A stretch of DNA of 64,000 nucleotides, from NCBI GenBank assembly GCA_949128115.1, contig OX421964.1:17880892-17944891 (forward strand), written 5' to 3'. Positions 1 to 10,721 of the stretch are shown here, piece by piece (position 1 is the stretch's first letter; the number at the start of each line of letters is the position of its first letter). Under the pieces are notes generated by a model. It did no database searches. It had not been told where the DNA came from and saw only the letters and a list, made by a program, of their open reading frames with translations. The stretch comes from Anaspis maculata (lineage: Eukaryota; Arthropoda; Insecta; Coleoptera; Scraptiidae). The translations under genes and the position numbers were made by a program.

Positions 1-204
1 TCCAATCTCCCTTCCGCCCGCCAGTTAAATAGGTAACAAGCCATTTAAATTGGCGCGAAGAAGTTCAGACTCCAGACTCGCGATACCAGACTAAACACAA
101 GGTGATTCAAAATCACTGACATCCACGAATCATTCACCTCCTAATTGAGAGGTGTCTCGTCAAGAAGAGCTGTAGAACATCATCAGCGGTATATCAGAAG
201 CTCG
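1..204. other. Unassigned flank of the first foldback
   Basis: I see no gene, RNA or recognisable repeat here. It is the sequence flanking the FBx-1 element, and its last three bases (TCG, 202-204) are the left copy of that element's target duplication. Confidence 0.4.
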
Positions 205-292
205 TGAACAGGGAGCTGGTGCCTCAAAACTTTGTTATAAGGTTCATAATTTCAACCCTGTAGGTCCAATGTGCGTTGATAAGGTCGTTGAC

Positions 293-889
293 TAGCTGTC
301 ACCGGCGCCGGCAAGCCGTCACCTGGGTGACAGCATTGGTTGAAAAGTAGCCAGGGAATTTGTTCCACTGACACCGGACAAGTGGATATAAAATTGTATA
401 CATGATGTTGATTTTCCGTTGTTTTAGGCAGAAGTCAGGTTTTTTCTTGGCGAGTTTGGTAATTTCATGCATGTCCGTCGATAGTATTTTGGTCAGATGA
501 AGTTTTACAAAAGGCGTAAGCAACTGACTGTGTGAGAGTAGCATAAATTCAAGAAGATGTTGGTTTTTCGTGTGTTTTGAAATTTCTGCCTCGACATGTA
601 GGGTTCTATTGTAAACGAAACGCATGTCAGTGGGTGGTGTTTGGTTGGTGAAGAGTTGTCGGGAGAAATCGATACATCATTATTTTGCTTATCAATATGT
701 ATTTCTACTTGTGTTCAAGGTAACTACTAAAACTACTGGAAACATGATAAAGCTTTGAAGATGAATGCGACTACATGTGTTACGGAAACCTGAACCGTGG
801 AGAAGATACTGTCGTGGAAGACACCGTGTAGTGGAAGGAAAAGCAGACCGTGTATTTTCATTATTCGGGAGCCTTCCTAACTATTTGTA
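293..889. other. Unassigned block left of the satellite
   Basis: Inserted relative to the FBx arm. A minus-strand frame of 108 codons (299-625) is open, but it has no recognisable domain, signal peptide or homologue elsewhere in the window, so I do not call it a gene. Confidence 0.3.
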
Positions 890-3215
890 GAAGAAATTGA
901 GATGGAATAAAAATATGTGCAAAATTTCAAATCTGACAGTTATGTTCCAATTGTTCATCTGAACCAAGTTTGGGTTTGAAAACTCGATTAAACTCGAAAA
1001 CTCGGTTGAAAAAAGCAAGTTGAGTATAATACGGCGGCTTCGAACTGCCAAAATGTCGAATTTGACAAATGCGTCTTGATTATCCATCTTGACTAAGTAT
1101 TTGCTCAAAATCTCAATATAATCTGTTGAAAAATACAAAAGTTCAATATGGCGCCCTCTTGAAACGTCAAGAATCAAAATTTGACAGATGCATTTCCATT
1201 GTCAACCTTAAGTGGGTGTAGGTGTGAAATCTCAATCAGATCGGTTGAAAAATGCAAAAATTCAATATGGCGGCCTTTGAAACGTCAAAATTCGAAATTT
1301 AACAGATGCATTTCCATTGTCAACCTCAGGTGGGTATAGGCTTGAAATCCCAATTAGATCGGTTGAAGAATGCAAAAGCTCAATAAGGCGGCCTCTGAAA
1401 CGTCAAAAATCAAAATTTGACTGATGTATTTTCATTGTCAACCTCAAGTAGGTAACTATAGGTTTGAAATCCCAATTAGATCGGTTGAAAAATGCACAAG
1501 TTCAATATGGCGGCCTCTGAAACGTCAAAAATCAAAATCTGACAAATGCATTTCCATTGTCAATCTCAAGTGGGTGAAGGTTTGAGATCCCAATCAGATC
1601 GGTGAAAAAATGCCAAAGTTCAATATGGCGTCCTCTTGGAACGTCAAAAATCTAAATTTGGTAGATGCATTTAGACTGTCTATTTCATGTTGGCATAAAT
1701 TCAAAATACCAATCGGATCTTGCGGTAATGGTGATAGAAATGTCATGTAGCTACGAGAAGAGACTGTCACTAATGCCACAGTGACGAGTCGCGAAAATGG
1801 GCACCGTTATAACATCAAGTAATTGTAATGTCAAGATCAATTTATTTACCAACAAAAAGTATCCTCAAAGTGAAGGACATCCACTGAGAAATCAACAATC
1901 ACAAATGACAAATGCATTCCGATTGTCAACCTCAAGTGGGTAGGTATAGGTTCAAAATCCCAATCAGATCAGCTTGAAAATGCAAATGTTCAATATGGCG
2001 GCCTCTTGAAACGCCAAAAATCAAAATTTCACAGATGCACTTCGTTTGTCAACCTCAAGTGGGTAAAGGTTCAAAATCCCAATCAGATTGGTTGAGAGAC
2101 TGTTGAAAAATATGAAAGTTCAATATGGCAGCCTTGGAAATGTCAAAAGCGAGAATTTGACAGATGCATTCAAGTTGGAAGATGCAAAAGTTCACTGGGC
2201 GCTTTCCATTTAAAACATTTGTGTCGGTTTGTGTCAGCTTGTGTTAGCTTGTGTCGATGAAACAAAGGAACACAGATCAAATGGAACGCGTTTGTGTCGG
2301 TTTGTGTCGACACAAGTCGACTTGTGTCGCTAAATGGAAAACGCTCACTCTGGCGGCCTCTTGAAACGTCAAAGATCAAAATTTGACAGATGCATTTCCA
2401 TTGACAACCTTAAGTGGGTATAGGTTGAAAATACCAATCAGATCGGTTGAAAAATGCAAAAGCTCAAAATGGTGGCCTCTGAAACGTCAAAAATTAAAAC
2501 TTGACAGATGCATTTTGATCGCCAACCTCAAAAGGGTGTAGGTTTGGAATCTCAATCAGATCGGTTGAACAATGCAAAAGTTCAATATGGCATGGCGGTC
2601 TCTGAAACGTCAAAAATCAAAATTTGACAGATGCATTTTGATCGTCAACCTCAAGTGGGTGTAGGTTTAAGATCCCAATCAGATAAGTTGAAAAATGCAA
2701 ATGTTCAATATGACGACCTCTAAAACGTCAAAAATCGAAATTTGACAGATGCATTTTGACCGCCAACCTCAAATGGCTGTAGGATTGAGATCCCAGTCAG
2801 ATTGGTTGAAAAGTGCAAAAGTTCAATATGGCGGCGTCTTGAAACGTCAAAAATCTAAATTCAGCAGATGCATTTTAGACTGTCTATTTCTTGTTGGCAT
2901 AGATTCAAAATACCAATCGGATCTTGCGGTAATGGTGATAGAGATGTCATGTAACTACAAGAAAAGACTGTCAATAATGTCACTTGGGCGAGTCGCGAAA
3001 ATGGGCACCGTTAGGTATAACATCAAGTAAATGTGATGTCAAGACCAACTTATTTACAAACAAAAAAGTAACCTCAAAGCAAAAGACATCCACTGAGAAA
3101 TCAACAATAAGAAATGACAAATGCATTTCGATTGTTCATCATGACCAAGTATTTATCAAAATCTCAATATAATCTGTTGAAAAATACAAAAGTTCAATAT
3201 TCGGAACACGTGGCG
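890..3215. repeat. ~120-bp satellite array with a higher-order period
   Basis: A direct tandem repeat. The box TTCAATATGGCGG followed by AAACGTCAAAAATC and TTGACAGATGCATTT recurs at about 1142, 1261, 1379, 1501, 1619, 1989, 2119, 2463, 2581, 2704 and 2821, a step of 118-123 bp. The outer units (890-1140 and 3098-3200) are more diverged and resemble each other. A non-satellite spacer of about 170 bp (boxes GGTAATGGTGATAGA, GAGTCGCGAAAATGGGCACCG) occurs at 1735-1905 and again at 2935-3115, so units plus spacer form a second-level period of about 1.2 kb. No coding capacity is evident. Confidence 0.9.
2197..2344. mobile_element. 148-bp MITE inside a satellite unit
   Basis: This interrupts one satellite monomer between TTCACT and CACTCTGGCGG. 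The ends are inverted (GCGCTTTCCATTT on the left, AAATGGAAAACGC on the right), the interior is rich in GTGTCG/CGACAC palindromes, and TCACT flanks both sides (2192-2196 and 2345-2349), so a probable 5-bp target duplication. It is non-coding and the superfamily is undetermined. Confidence 0.65.
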
Positions 3216-4350
3216 CGATTTCCGCATTTTTTATTAGATTGACTCGCAAAAATGTTCATAACTGTCAACATCAATGCAAATTGTAACGTAACCAAGAGCC
3301 GAGAGCACCCGCAAAAATGTGCAGCGCTCGCAAAAAATAGCGTGATATGGGTGCTGTCACATCAGTGACAACTGACATTTGCCAATTTCACAAGTGCAGC
3401 GCCAGCAATGAAGCCGATATTGTGAGTCAAATTTCGAGAAAATTTGACAATAAAAGGTCCGCAATAAGCATGCCAATCAAAACATGGACCCTTTCTGGAA
3501 GTGCAGCCACAAGGTCCCCTGGAATCAACACGGAGTTTCTACAAAACAAGTCGCGGCAAGATAGATGCCGCAATTCGCCACGGAAAGTGTTCTGGACAAC
3601 GGGAGAAACCCCTCCCTCGAAATGTGGAGCTTTTAAAAATCGGCCCTTAGTGTGAAAACTGTGAGTACCCTCCCCAATCGCCATTCGGTTCCTCCGACTC
3701 GCCTGTATCGGTGGAATTACCCCGTCAACACCAGAGCCGGCCTGCGAAATTTGATCAAAATGCCGTTCGAATTTGGATTGGCTCTTGTGTTTTTTGTCTG
3801 ATGGACGCTCAAAAGTCTCCTCGAGGCCACAATTCAATTTCGCACGCTGACACGGTACATTTTTTCCGCAAACACTGTTCAAGTGCCCCGAGGTGTTGAG
3901 TTTTCCAAAACCCAGAACGTCAATTGACGTTCCTGTCACTTTGGCCGTGCCGTGGACAAATTTGATCAACTATACGGCAAAATTTCAAGAAAAACCTCAC
4001 CACGTGGCCCGCACTGGACGACACTAGGTCCCCGAAACCCCCCGGTCGGTATTTCACACCAAATTTCTCGAAATTCTCCCCAAAAAGACAAATTTTTGCC
4101 GCAAAAACGTGACAAGATGTTTGAAATGGACCACTCGAAGCGGCGGCGGTTCCCTGGAAAAAATTGGAATGAATTATGGATGTTTGAAAAATTCCCTCAA
4201 ATTCAGCAGGAATTTTGGAAATTTCTCATCGTCAACTTGCATTGCGGTTCGTTTGCGAATTTTTTTTTAAATACCCCGCCAAAATCTGACGTCTGGTTTT
4301 CACAAATTTCAACCAGGTGTCGTTTGGTTTTCACATCGGTTGGTTCAGGG
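3216..4350. other. Unassigned block right of the satellite
   Basis: Non-satellite sequence between the array and the resumed FBx arm. A 180-codon minus-strand frame (3427-3969) is present, but it shows no domain I recognise and overlaps equally open plus-strand frames. I consider it chance. Confidence 0.3.
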
Positions 4351-4447
4351 TAATGAAAATTTGTTGTCTTACTTGTCAGACCGAAGGCTCTAGGCTGGTA
4401 AAGGCTTGTCAATTTTCAAAAATGTCCAAAATTTACGTTATAAGGTA

Positions 4448-7097
4448 CAGAGTGTTCACGATAAAGTTCACCCCCCTCCAGTAGGTTCCACTCCAAGATA
4501 TCTCGAAGAACTTAAAACTTTTTCTGCACGATTTTTCCCAGGGACCTTAAATCGATCCTCTAAAAGTTCCTAATTGATACCGTATACAGGGTGTGATATG
4601 TACCTTTTTTATTTTAAATGCAATTCCCTATATTTTATTCCGTTATTTGGTGGAGCCTTTTCTTCTGATTACAAATATATATGACACTTATGATTTATTC
4701 TGATATGTAAGTTGTCGGAAAAATAATAAAATAGGTAGTGAAATAATTTTGTTTCGCGGCAAGATGGCTTTGGTTTCTACAGTTTACTTAAAAAAAAGTT
4801 ATTCTCGCAGCATTTTGTCTGCAGAATTCATCTCTGCATGGATAAATGGTCTAATTTGTTCCCAATACAGGGTGTCGCGTAATTTTTCATTTCTAATTCA
4901 TTTGACTCCCTATCATATTATTTTTTTGACAGGTTCCTTGTCAAAATAAATTATAAATGTTATATATTTTTGTAATCAGAAAGGAAGGCTTCATCAAATG
5001 ACGTAATAAAATATAGGGTGTTGCATTTGAAATTAAAAAGAAAGGGTGTTACATGTCACACCCTGTATACGGTACTAACTGAAAACTTTCAGGCGATCGA
5101 TTCAAGATCCCTGTAGTTCTAGCGGTATAAGCAAAATTTCATAAGAATGGCTCTAACTGTGACAAAAGTGTGACATTTGGTGTGTGGACTCCTAAAAGCA
5201 TTTAAAAGGTTTTTAGAAGGGGAGCCAAGAAAAATTTTGATTTTAATTTTTTTTTTGTGACGTCATTTTTTTTCTTTTTTTTTGAAACTATGCAAGATTT
5301 TCGACCTTTGTCTTTGTACTATGGTGAGTAATTGCTTATTCCAAGAAACGGAAGAGAGAATTTGCGAAAAAAATTAATTGAACTGAAATGATGACGTTTT
5401 TTGTGAAAATCAAACTTTTCAATTTTTTTCGAAAAATATTGAGAATATGTAAAAAATAGAAAAAGGCAATTATTCCTCAAAAAAAGCCCTATCAGAAGTT
5501 TTTGAAGTGTTTCTCCAAATTCCAAACCGTTTTCGAGATATTTGGAAAAATGTTATTTCTTGCAATTGTTTCGCTCCTATTACATCAAATACATCACAGG
5601 GTTCTTTTTTTTTTTAAATATATACCTAGGAATGATCAGACCGAAGATTTCTTAGAAGTTTATTTTAAATTGTAATTTTTCCAGTGGCGTAGATTATGGA
5701 AATTCGAACTATTTCTACCCTCTCACTGTACTTTCTACACCACTCGATTATTTAGAAAATATATGACATTTTGGCATCATGATCATCTAAGATCACCTGG
5801 TATGACACTTCTTTTAAAAATAAGATGAGATCGACGATCTTGAGCACACAATTTTTTCGCTGATCAGATCGACTGCTAAATACTACATTTTGTATCACCT
5901 CTTCTCGATCATCTCCATCATGACTGTTTTAGATACATTATAGTTTATTATTGTTCCCCCAAACTGAAAATTATTCACGTTATCAACAGTGAAGTTGGTT
6001 GAGTGGCCATCTATGGCGTCGAAGGCATACATGTCGTCGCATTTATTTAGTAACTATTTCGGTTTGAAACATAGGAACATACCTACCTATTTGTTTGTTA
6101 ATATTTGTATTTTATTTGACAAGATGATCATTAAAAGCCACCTGTTATGACATCCTGTTTAAAAACTCTGGGGGGACAATCATCTATAATTTATCTAAAA
6201 CAGTCATGATGGAGATGATCAAGGAGATGATTGATACAAGATGCAATGTTTCGCAGTCGATCTGATCAGCGAAAAAATGGTGTGCTTTTCAAATGAAGTG
6301 TCATGCTAGGTGATCTTGAATGATCATAATGCCAAAATGTCATATATTTTCCAAATAATCGAGTGGTGTAGAGAGTCCGGTGAGAGGGTAGAAATGGTTC
6401 GAATTTCTATGATCTACGCCACTGGAAAATCTACAATTTACAATGAACCCCTAAGAAATCTTCGGTCTGATCATTCTGAAGTATATTTTCAAGAAAAAAA
6501 AACCCTGTTATGTGTTTGATGAAATAGGAGCTGATACGAAGAAACAATCGCAAGAAATAACATATTTCTAAATATCTCGAAAGAGGCTTGGAATTTGGAG
6601 AAACACTTCAATAACTTCTGATAGGGCTTCTTTCGAGGGATAATTGCCTCTTTTAATTTTTCACATATTCACAATATTTTCCAAAAAAAAAATTGAAAAA
6701 ATTGATTTTTACAAAAAAACGCCATCATTTCAGTTCAATTGATTTTTTTACAAATTTTCTCTTCCGTTTCTTGCACTAAGCAATTACTCACCATAATACA
6801 AAAGCGAATGTCACAAATCTTGAATAGTTGCAAAAATGAAGAAAAAAAAAATAAATGACGTCACAAAAAATTGAAAAATTAAAATTAAAATTTTTCTTGG
6901 CTCCCCTTTTAAAAACCTTCTTAATGCTTTTAGAAGTCTACACACCAAATTTCACACTTTTGTCACAACTAGAGCCATTTTTACGTGTACCGCTAGGACT
7001 ACTGGGAAAAATCGTTGAGAAGAAGTTTTTAGTTTTTCAAAATATCTAAAAGGGGAATCTCCTAGAGAGGATGGTGAATTTTATCGTGAACACCCTG
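4448..7097. mobile_element. FB2, 2.65-kb foldback with TA target
   Basis: Near-complete inverted repeat. The left end CAGAGTGTTCACGATAAA mirrors the right end TTTATCGTGAACACCCTG, with TA on both sides (4446-4447, 7098-7099). Paired blocks include ATGATCAGACCGAAGATTTC (5632) against GAAATCTTCGGTCTGATCAT (about 6456), and CATCATGACTGTTTTAGAT against its complement near 6200. The unpaired centre is about 5990-6110. It is inserted in the FBx left arm at GGTACATGAATGAAAC. The CAGGGTG-type end plus a TA duplication is typical of Tc1/mariner-related non-autonomous elements, but no transposase remains. Confidence 0.75.
4540..5112. mobile_element. 573-bp MITE nested in one arm of FB2
   Basis: Present only in the left arm of FB2; the right arm reads straight through at about 7000. 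The imperfect terminal inverted repeats are about 55 bp, each beginning AGGGAYCTT and containing ACCGTATACAGGGTGTGA. The internal boxes TAAAATATAGGGTGTTGCA recur as a fragment at 25938, so the family has other copies. Confidence 0.65.
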
Positions 7098-7427
7098 TAC
7101 ATAAATGAAACCAACGGGGCTAATGTGTGGGAACATCCTCACATGGGTTAATTGAAAATCGGGTCATAAAACAAAATTTTTGGGGGCCTTCAGTCCATAA
7201 GACAAGTTTGAAATTTTAAAAAAGGGCCAAAATTCACTTTTTCCTGAAAACTTCTTCTTTGAAGTCGTTTTAGGAATGAAAAACGATTCTTACATGATTT
7301 TTCACGTAGGTTTCGAATTTGTCCACGAAAATTTTCAATGGTTTATCGCTTTTTTTTCAAATCGTACACCCTGTACCTCAACATGGAAATCGATTCCGTC
7401 TTTCATCTTGATTACAAATATTATATG

Positions 7428-8032
7428 AGCCGGAAAACTCTTCCTTTACCAATCTAAACAGAGTAATGTCTCTAAGAAAATTTGCGAACATAATTTGAGA
7501 AACAAAAACGAAATCGCTGTTCCCAAAGCCCAAAAGACCGTCGGCCAAAACTGTTTTGTATATCTGGCTCCTAGGCTATTCAATAAAGTGCCAGACTCAA
7601 TAAAAAATATTAAAAATCATAAGCGAAAGTGTACAGAACTGAAAGAGTGGATTTTAATGGGTGACATCAAGGAAATGCTGCCCACACTGCTCTGAGGCGT
7701 TTACCTCTATCGATTTTGACCCAATTTTTGATCTTTGACTTTTTTCACCTCATTTTCAACTTTTCTGCTCAATCTTGATTTTTTTTTTTTTTTTTTTATC
7801 TATTTTTATCCGTTTGTATTTTAAGTATCTGTCTTTTGAATTTTCAATAGTTGCCTATTCAATCGCACTCACACACAAAGTTCCCTTGAGGAACTTTAAG
7901 TGAGGCTTACTCTTTTCCCAGTACAGCTAGTGCTTTGTTGATGTAAGTGGTTTGTGTTATTTTGTAAAGTGTAATTTTTTCTGCTGTTGCTAAAATGGGA
8001 AAATAAATTTAATTTAATTTAATTAATTTAAT
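7428..8032 (+). mobile_element. 5'-truncated LINE insertion with 7-bp duplication
   Basis: The uninterrupted FBx sequence is known from 23900-23960. Here it is split after ...ACAAATATTATATG and resumes with TTATATGTATCACAC, giving the duplication TTATATG (7421-7427 and 8033-8039). The insert ends in a run of TTTAA repeats (about 8005-8032), the usual 3' tail of a target-primed LINE, and begins inside coding sequence, so it is 5' truncated. Confidence 0.8.
7447..7695 (+). pseudogene. LINE ORF2 C-terminus (fragment)
   Basis: An open frame enters from the truncation point and stops at 7693-7695. The segment RNKNEIAVPK ... APRLFNKVPDSIKN ... LKEWIL is the conserved post-reverse-transcriptase tail of Jockey/CR1-like LINE polyproteins (pattern N-x-L/I-P-x-P ... 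G-x-x-S/C-F ... APRLYN-x-LP-x-x-I). There is no reverse transcriptase, because the element is 5' truncated. Its only role was as part of a retrotransposon replicase, and the copy is dead. The downstream 7696-8000 is its AT-rich 3' UTR. Confidence 0.75.
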
Positions 8033-8405
8033 TTATATGTATCACACTTAGTCGGCTAGTCAACAGAACGCCTGTGAAAAAATTGATAAATTTTGGTCCT
8101 TTTTTGAAAATTTCAAACTTGTCTTATGGACCGAAGACCCCAAAAATTTTGTCTTACGACCAGATTTCCGATCAAGGGGATGTTCCTACACAAAATTCAG
8201 TTTGTTTCATTCATGTACCTCAATTATGAAGTAAATTTTGGGCCATTTTTTCGAAAATTGACAAGCTCATACCAGCCTGAAGCCCCCGGTCTGACATGTA
8301 AAACAAAGCAATCCTTTACAACCTTATCAACGCACGTTAGACCTACACGGTTAAAATCATGTACCTTATGACGTAAGATTTGAGGCATCAGCTCCCTGTC
8401 CATCG

Positions 8406-8708
8406 GTACCGGTGTACCCGGTGAATTACAATTTCACGTCACTGGCCTGAATAGATCTTGATATCACTTACAGAATTGACAAAATAATCACCGTTTTCAG
8501 TCACACAAAGGCAAAAATAATTAAACTTATCAGACTCCAAAAATAATTAGTTATTGACCCAGAAAAAAACAACAAAATTCAATATTGTACAGGAGTGGGG
8601 ATTAAGCAATTATTCCATGACCATCATAAGCGTTTAATCGATAAAAGCCAAAAAAAAAACTCTAATCAAAAACGTGATAAGACTGATTTTGGTTTCAACA
8701 ATGCGTAC
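8406..8708. other. 3' flank of secreted-protein gene A
   Basis: From about 8500 this resembles 17590-17740, the 3' side of gene B (shared CACACAAAGGC and TAATCGATAAAAGCC-type blocks). It is therefore part of the duplicated gene segment and probably holds the 3' UTR. I see no canonical AATAAA close to the stop codon on the minus strand. Confidence 0.4.
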
Positions 8709-9182
8709 TCAAACGATGAACTCTGATGAACGGGGGATAGCCCGCGCGTCCTCTTCCTCTTGCACTCCATTGTACACCACATGCACCTCCGCAACTTCAC
8801 CAGCTCCTATCTCAAAAGTCGTGTTGACAAATCCAGTGTTGTTTCCATAATCGACCAGGTAAATGTCGGAAGTGAAGGCCCTTTCTTCCCCCAGATTGGT
8901 GACGACCACATTCCCAAGAGTGTAACCGAGGAAATCAATTGCAAACGGATAAGTAAGATTTTCACCTTTGGTATTGATGATGGCCAACGTGTAATTGGCT
9001 ATGTTGTACGTGGCCTCGCCGGGCCTCAGATCGCAGCTGAGATCGCCCCAATTGGGATCGGTACCATCGTCTGGTATCTCTTCTTGTGGGCAGTCCAGGA
9101 CTTTTGCCTCGTCGTCCTGAGAAGCCGCAAGTGAAGCTAAGGCGAAGAGCGCTACTACCAAAATTTGATACACTAGATTCAT
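8709..9182 (-). CDS. Small secreted acidic protein, paralogue A (unknown function)
   Basis: Intronless ORF of 157 codons, start context AACCAAAATGAA. Residues 1-20 form a clear signal peptide (hydrophobic LVVALFALASLAA core, cleavage probably after Ala-19/20). The mature part starts with an acidic stretch and has only two cysteines (in LDCPQEE and SCDLRPGE), so at most one disulphide. It has several N-glycosylation sequons (NYT, NLT, NNT, NTT), a Gly/Asn/Thr-rich beta-like middle and an EEED patch near the C-terminus. There is no membrane anchor. By hand alignment it is about 80% identical to the product at 17742-18218, with one single-residue indel; retention of the frame, signal peptide and cysteines argues that both are genuine genes. 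I do not recognise the family. Its alternating hydrophobic pattern would fit an immunoglobulin-like sandwich, which is only a guess. Confidence 0.8.
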   Translation of the reverse strand: MNLVYQILVVALFALASLAASQDDEAKVLDCPQEEIPDDGTDPNWGDLSCDLRPGEATYNIANYTLAIINTKGENLTYPFAIDFLGYTLGNVVVTNLGEERAFTSDIYLVDYGNNTGFVNTTFEIGAGEVAEVHVVYNGVQEEEDARAIPRSSEFIV

Positions 9183-9224
9183 TTTGGTTCAATGATCGAA
9201 TGGGAATTTGGCGAGACTGTTTCA

Positions 9225-9236
9225 CAATATAAATGG
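9225..9236 (-). promoter_or_regulatory. Putative TATA box of gene A
   Basis: On the minus strand ATTTATATTG lies about 45 nt upstream of the start codon, leaving room for a short leader of roughly 15-20 nt. The equivalent position in gene B has TTATAAAA, and the sequence between TATA and ATG (GCCAAAT, CCATTCGATCA) is shared by both genes. Confidence 0.5.
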
Positions 9237-9489
9237 GCTTATCAGTTTGAGGTCATGTGTGGCCTGCGTGATGTTCAAGATGTTGAGTCAATGAAACTGT
9301 TATTGTCTTTGTTAAGTGCCATCGTGCAGCTGCATCAGCCAATGGGACAACCTGAATTTAGAATAACACTTTTCATTTTTGAACCATCAGTTTGGTTTTG
9401 ATTTTAAATCTTGAAAGTGGAACTTTTTCCTTGTTTATTCTAAACTGATTCATTCAAGAACTTGACTTCTGAATGTTTCAAGTGGATTC

Positions 9490-9947
9490 CAATACAAATC
9501 AGATTATGAGAAGAAATATATTTAGTTGTTCTCATCACTTGTTCTTGTTTTTCATGAGTTTATTGTTTTTGAATTTTCAAAACAATTAAGGAAGTGAGAA
9601 AAAACTGCACGAATTATTATTTTTTGATTAGAAGTAGATTCATTCTTCTAGGATATGGACCAGTTTTGGATGGAATGCAGTGAAAAATAGTCATGTTTCT
9701 GATAAACTTTTCACATAGGTAACCAAGCTACTGAAGCAGGTACACTAAGCAGGTGCTCACCTATTGTTGACATGTCACACTTTAATCTTCAGTAAATACT
9801 TGTCTGAATGAATGTGTCTTTAATAGGTACAGGGCGTTTTTTTTTTTTTTTTTTTTTTGATGTGATAGAATTTCAATCAGCCATAGCGTTGGTACTTAAA
9901 AATGCTTGGCCGCCATTTTTTCATCCTAGTACTCTTAAGGGTTTGCA
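9490..9947. other. Intergenic AT-rich sequence
   Basis: No feature is supported. It contains a poly-T run at 9838-9858. The part before about 9490 matches the upstream side of gene B (CAAGAACTTGA, GTTTCAAGTGGAT), so the duplicated gene segment ends near here. Confidence 0.35.
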
Positions 9948-10615
9948 ATAGGGTAGTGACCGATTTTTTTTTTATTTTTTTTTTTTGAAGTTCGCTTCTT
10001 GATAAGTGACGCTATATAGTTAACAGATTTTTTTTCGTAAGTTTTCTTGGTGAAAAAAATTCATGAAAGTTTTCGATCATTTCAAATTTGGCGCGATGAC
10101 GTCACAATCTTTCATAGGCGGAGAAGCAGGCTTGACAACATTACAGAACTTACTACAAAAAGCACTAGCGTCAACCCGTCAACGGTCATAACAGCTGATT
10201 GTTATATTGTTAACGCCTTGTGTATCTGTGCGGTGATTCGCGTTGTTCAGTTGTTTTGCTTGAAAATATGGAAAGTTGGTAAAATCTTTCATGATTTATG
10301 AATATTTCAAGACTACATCAGACTTCAATGGTTATGTTATGCTGGCAAACGTCAACGTCAACACTGACACACAGGCAACGGAGGTGTGGTCATCCCCACT
10401 ACTGTCAAAAGATTGAAACGTCACAGCCCGCCTTACAGCTCGGTAGATTTGAAATCGTTCGCAAAAGTAGCCACTTTCAAGGCAGATTTTGAGACACTTG
10501 GAACTTTGTTTTCGAATTTTCACGAAACGTAGTCTTGTTATTAAGGCTCTACATTCGATTAGTATGATTTTTTTCTATATTTTTGGATGGTGGTCACTAC
10601 CCTATTCGATCATGT
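9948..10615. repeat. Degraded inverted repeat (foldback remnant)
   Basis: GCAATAGGGTAGTGACC at 9946 is mirrored by GGTCACTACCCTATTCG at about 10591. Inner blocks also pair imperfectly: TTTCGATCATTTCAAATTTGG with its counterpart near 10445, and GACGTCACAATCTTT with GATTGAAACGTCACAG. No clean termini or duplication could be fixed, so this is an old copy. Confidence 0.45.
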
Positions 10616-10721
10616 GCATGCATAATTGCACGGCAGCTCGAAATAAATATGCAAATTCCAGTTTCCAGAATTTTGGGTAACTTTTTGGCAGAGATCGGGC
10701 TCTATAGTGGCAATTCTGTAA

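Larger units (their letters stand above)
205..8402. mobile_element. FBx-1, heavily interrupted foldback element
   Basis: A long inverted-repeat element. The left arm (205-292 and about 4351-4447) is the reverse complement of the right arm (about 7100-7427 and 8040-8402). Both carry the same block: ACAGGGAGCTG, GCCTCAAA, ATAAGGT, CCTGTAGGTC, then the CAGACCG and TTGTCAATTTTC boxes. The ends are TGAACAGGG and CCCTGTCCA, flanked by TCG at 202-204 and 8403-8405, so a 3-bp target duplication. No transposase is visible. The arms are split by the 293-4350 block (which holds the satellite), by foldback FB2 and by a LINE. A second copy with the same termini and a different 3-bp duplication (AGC) lies at 19727-24278, which supports the boundaries. 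The superfamily is not assigned. Confidence 0.7.

Noticed and set aside
3427..3969. 180-codon minus-strand ORF
   Set aside because: No domain, overlaps equally long plus-strand frames, and lies in sequence inserted in a foldback arm; most likely chance.
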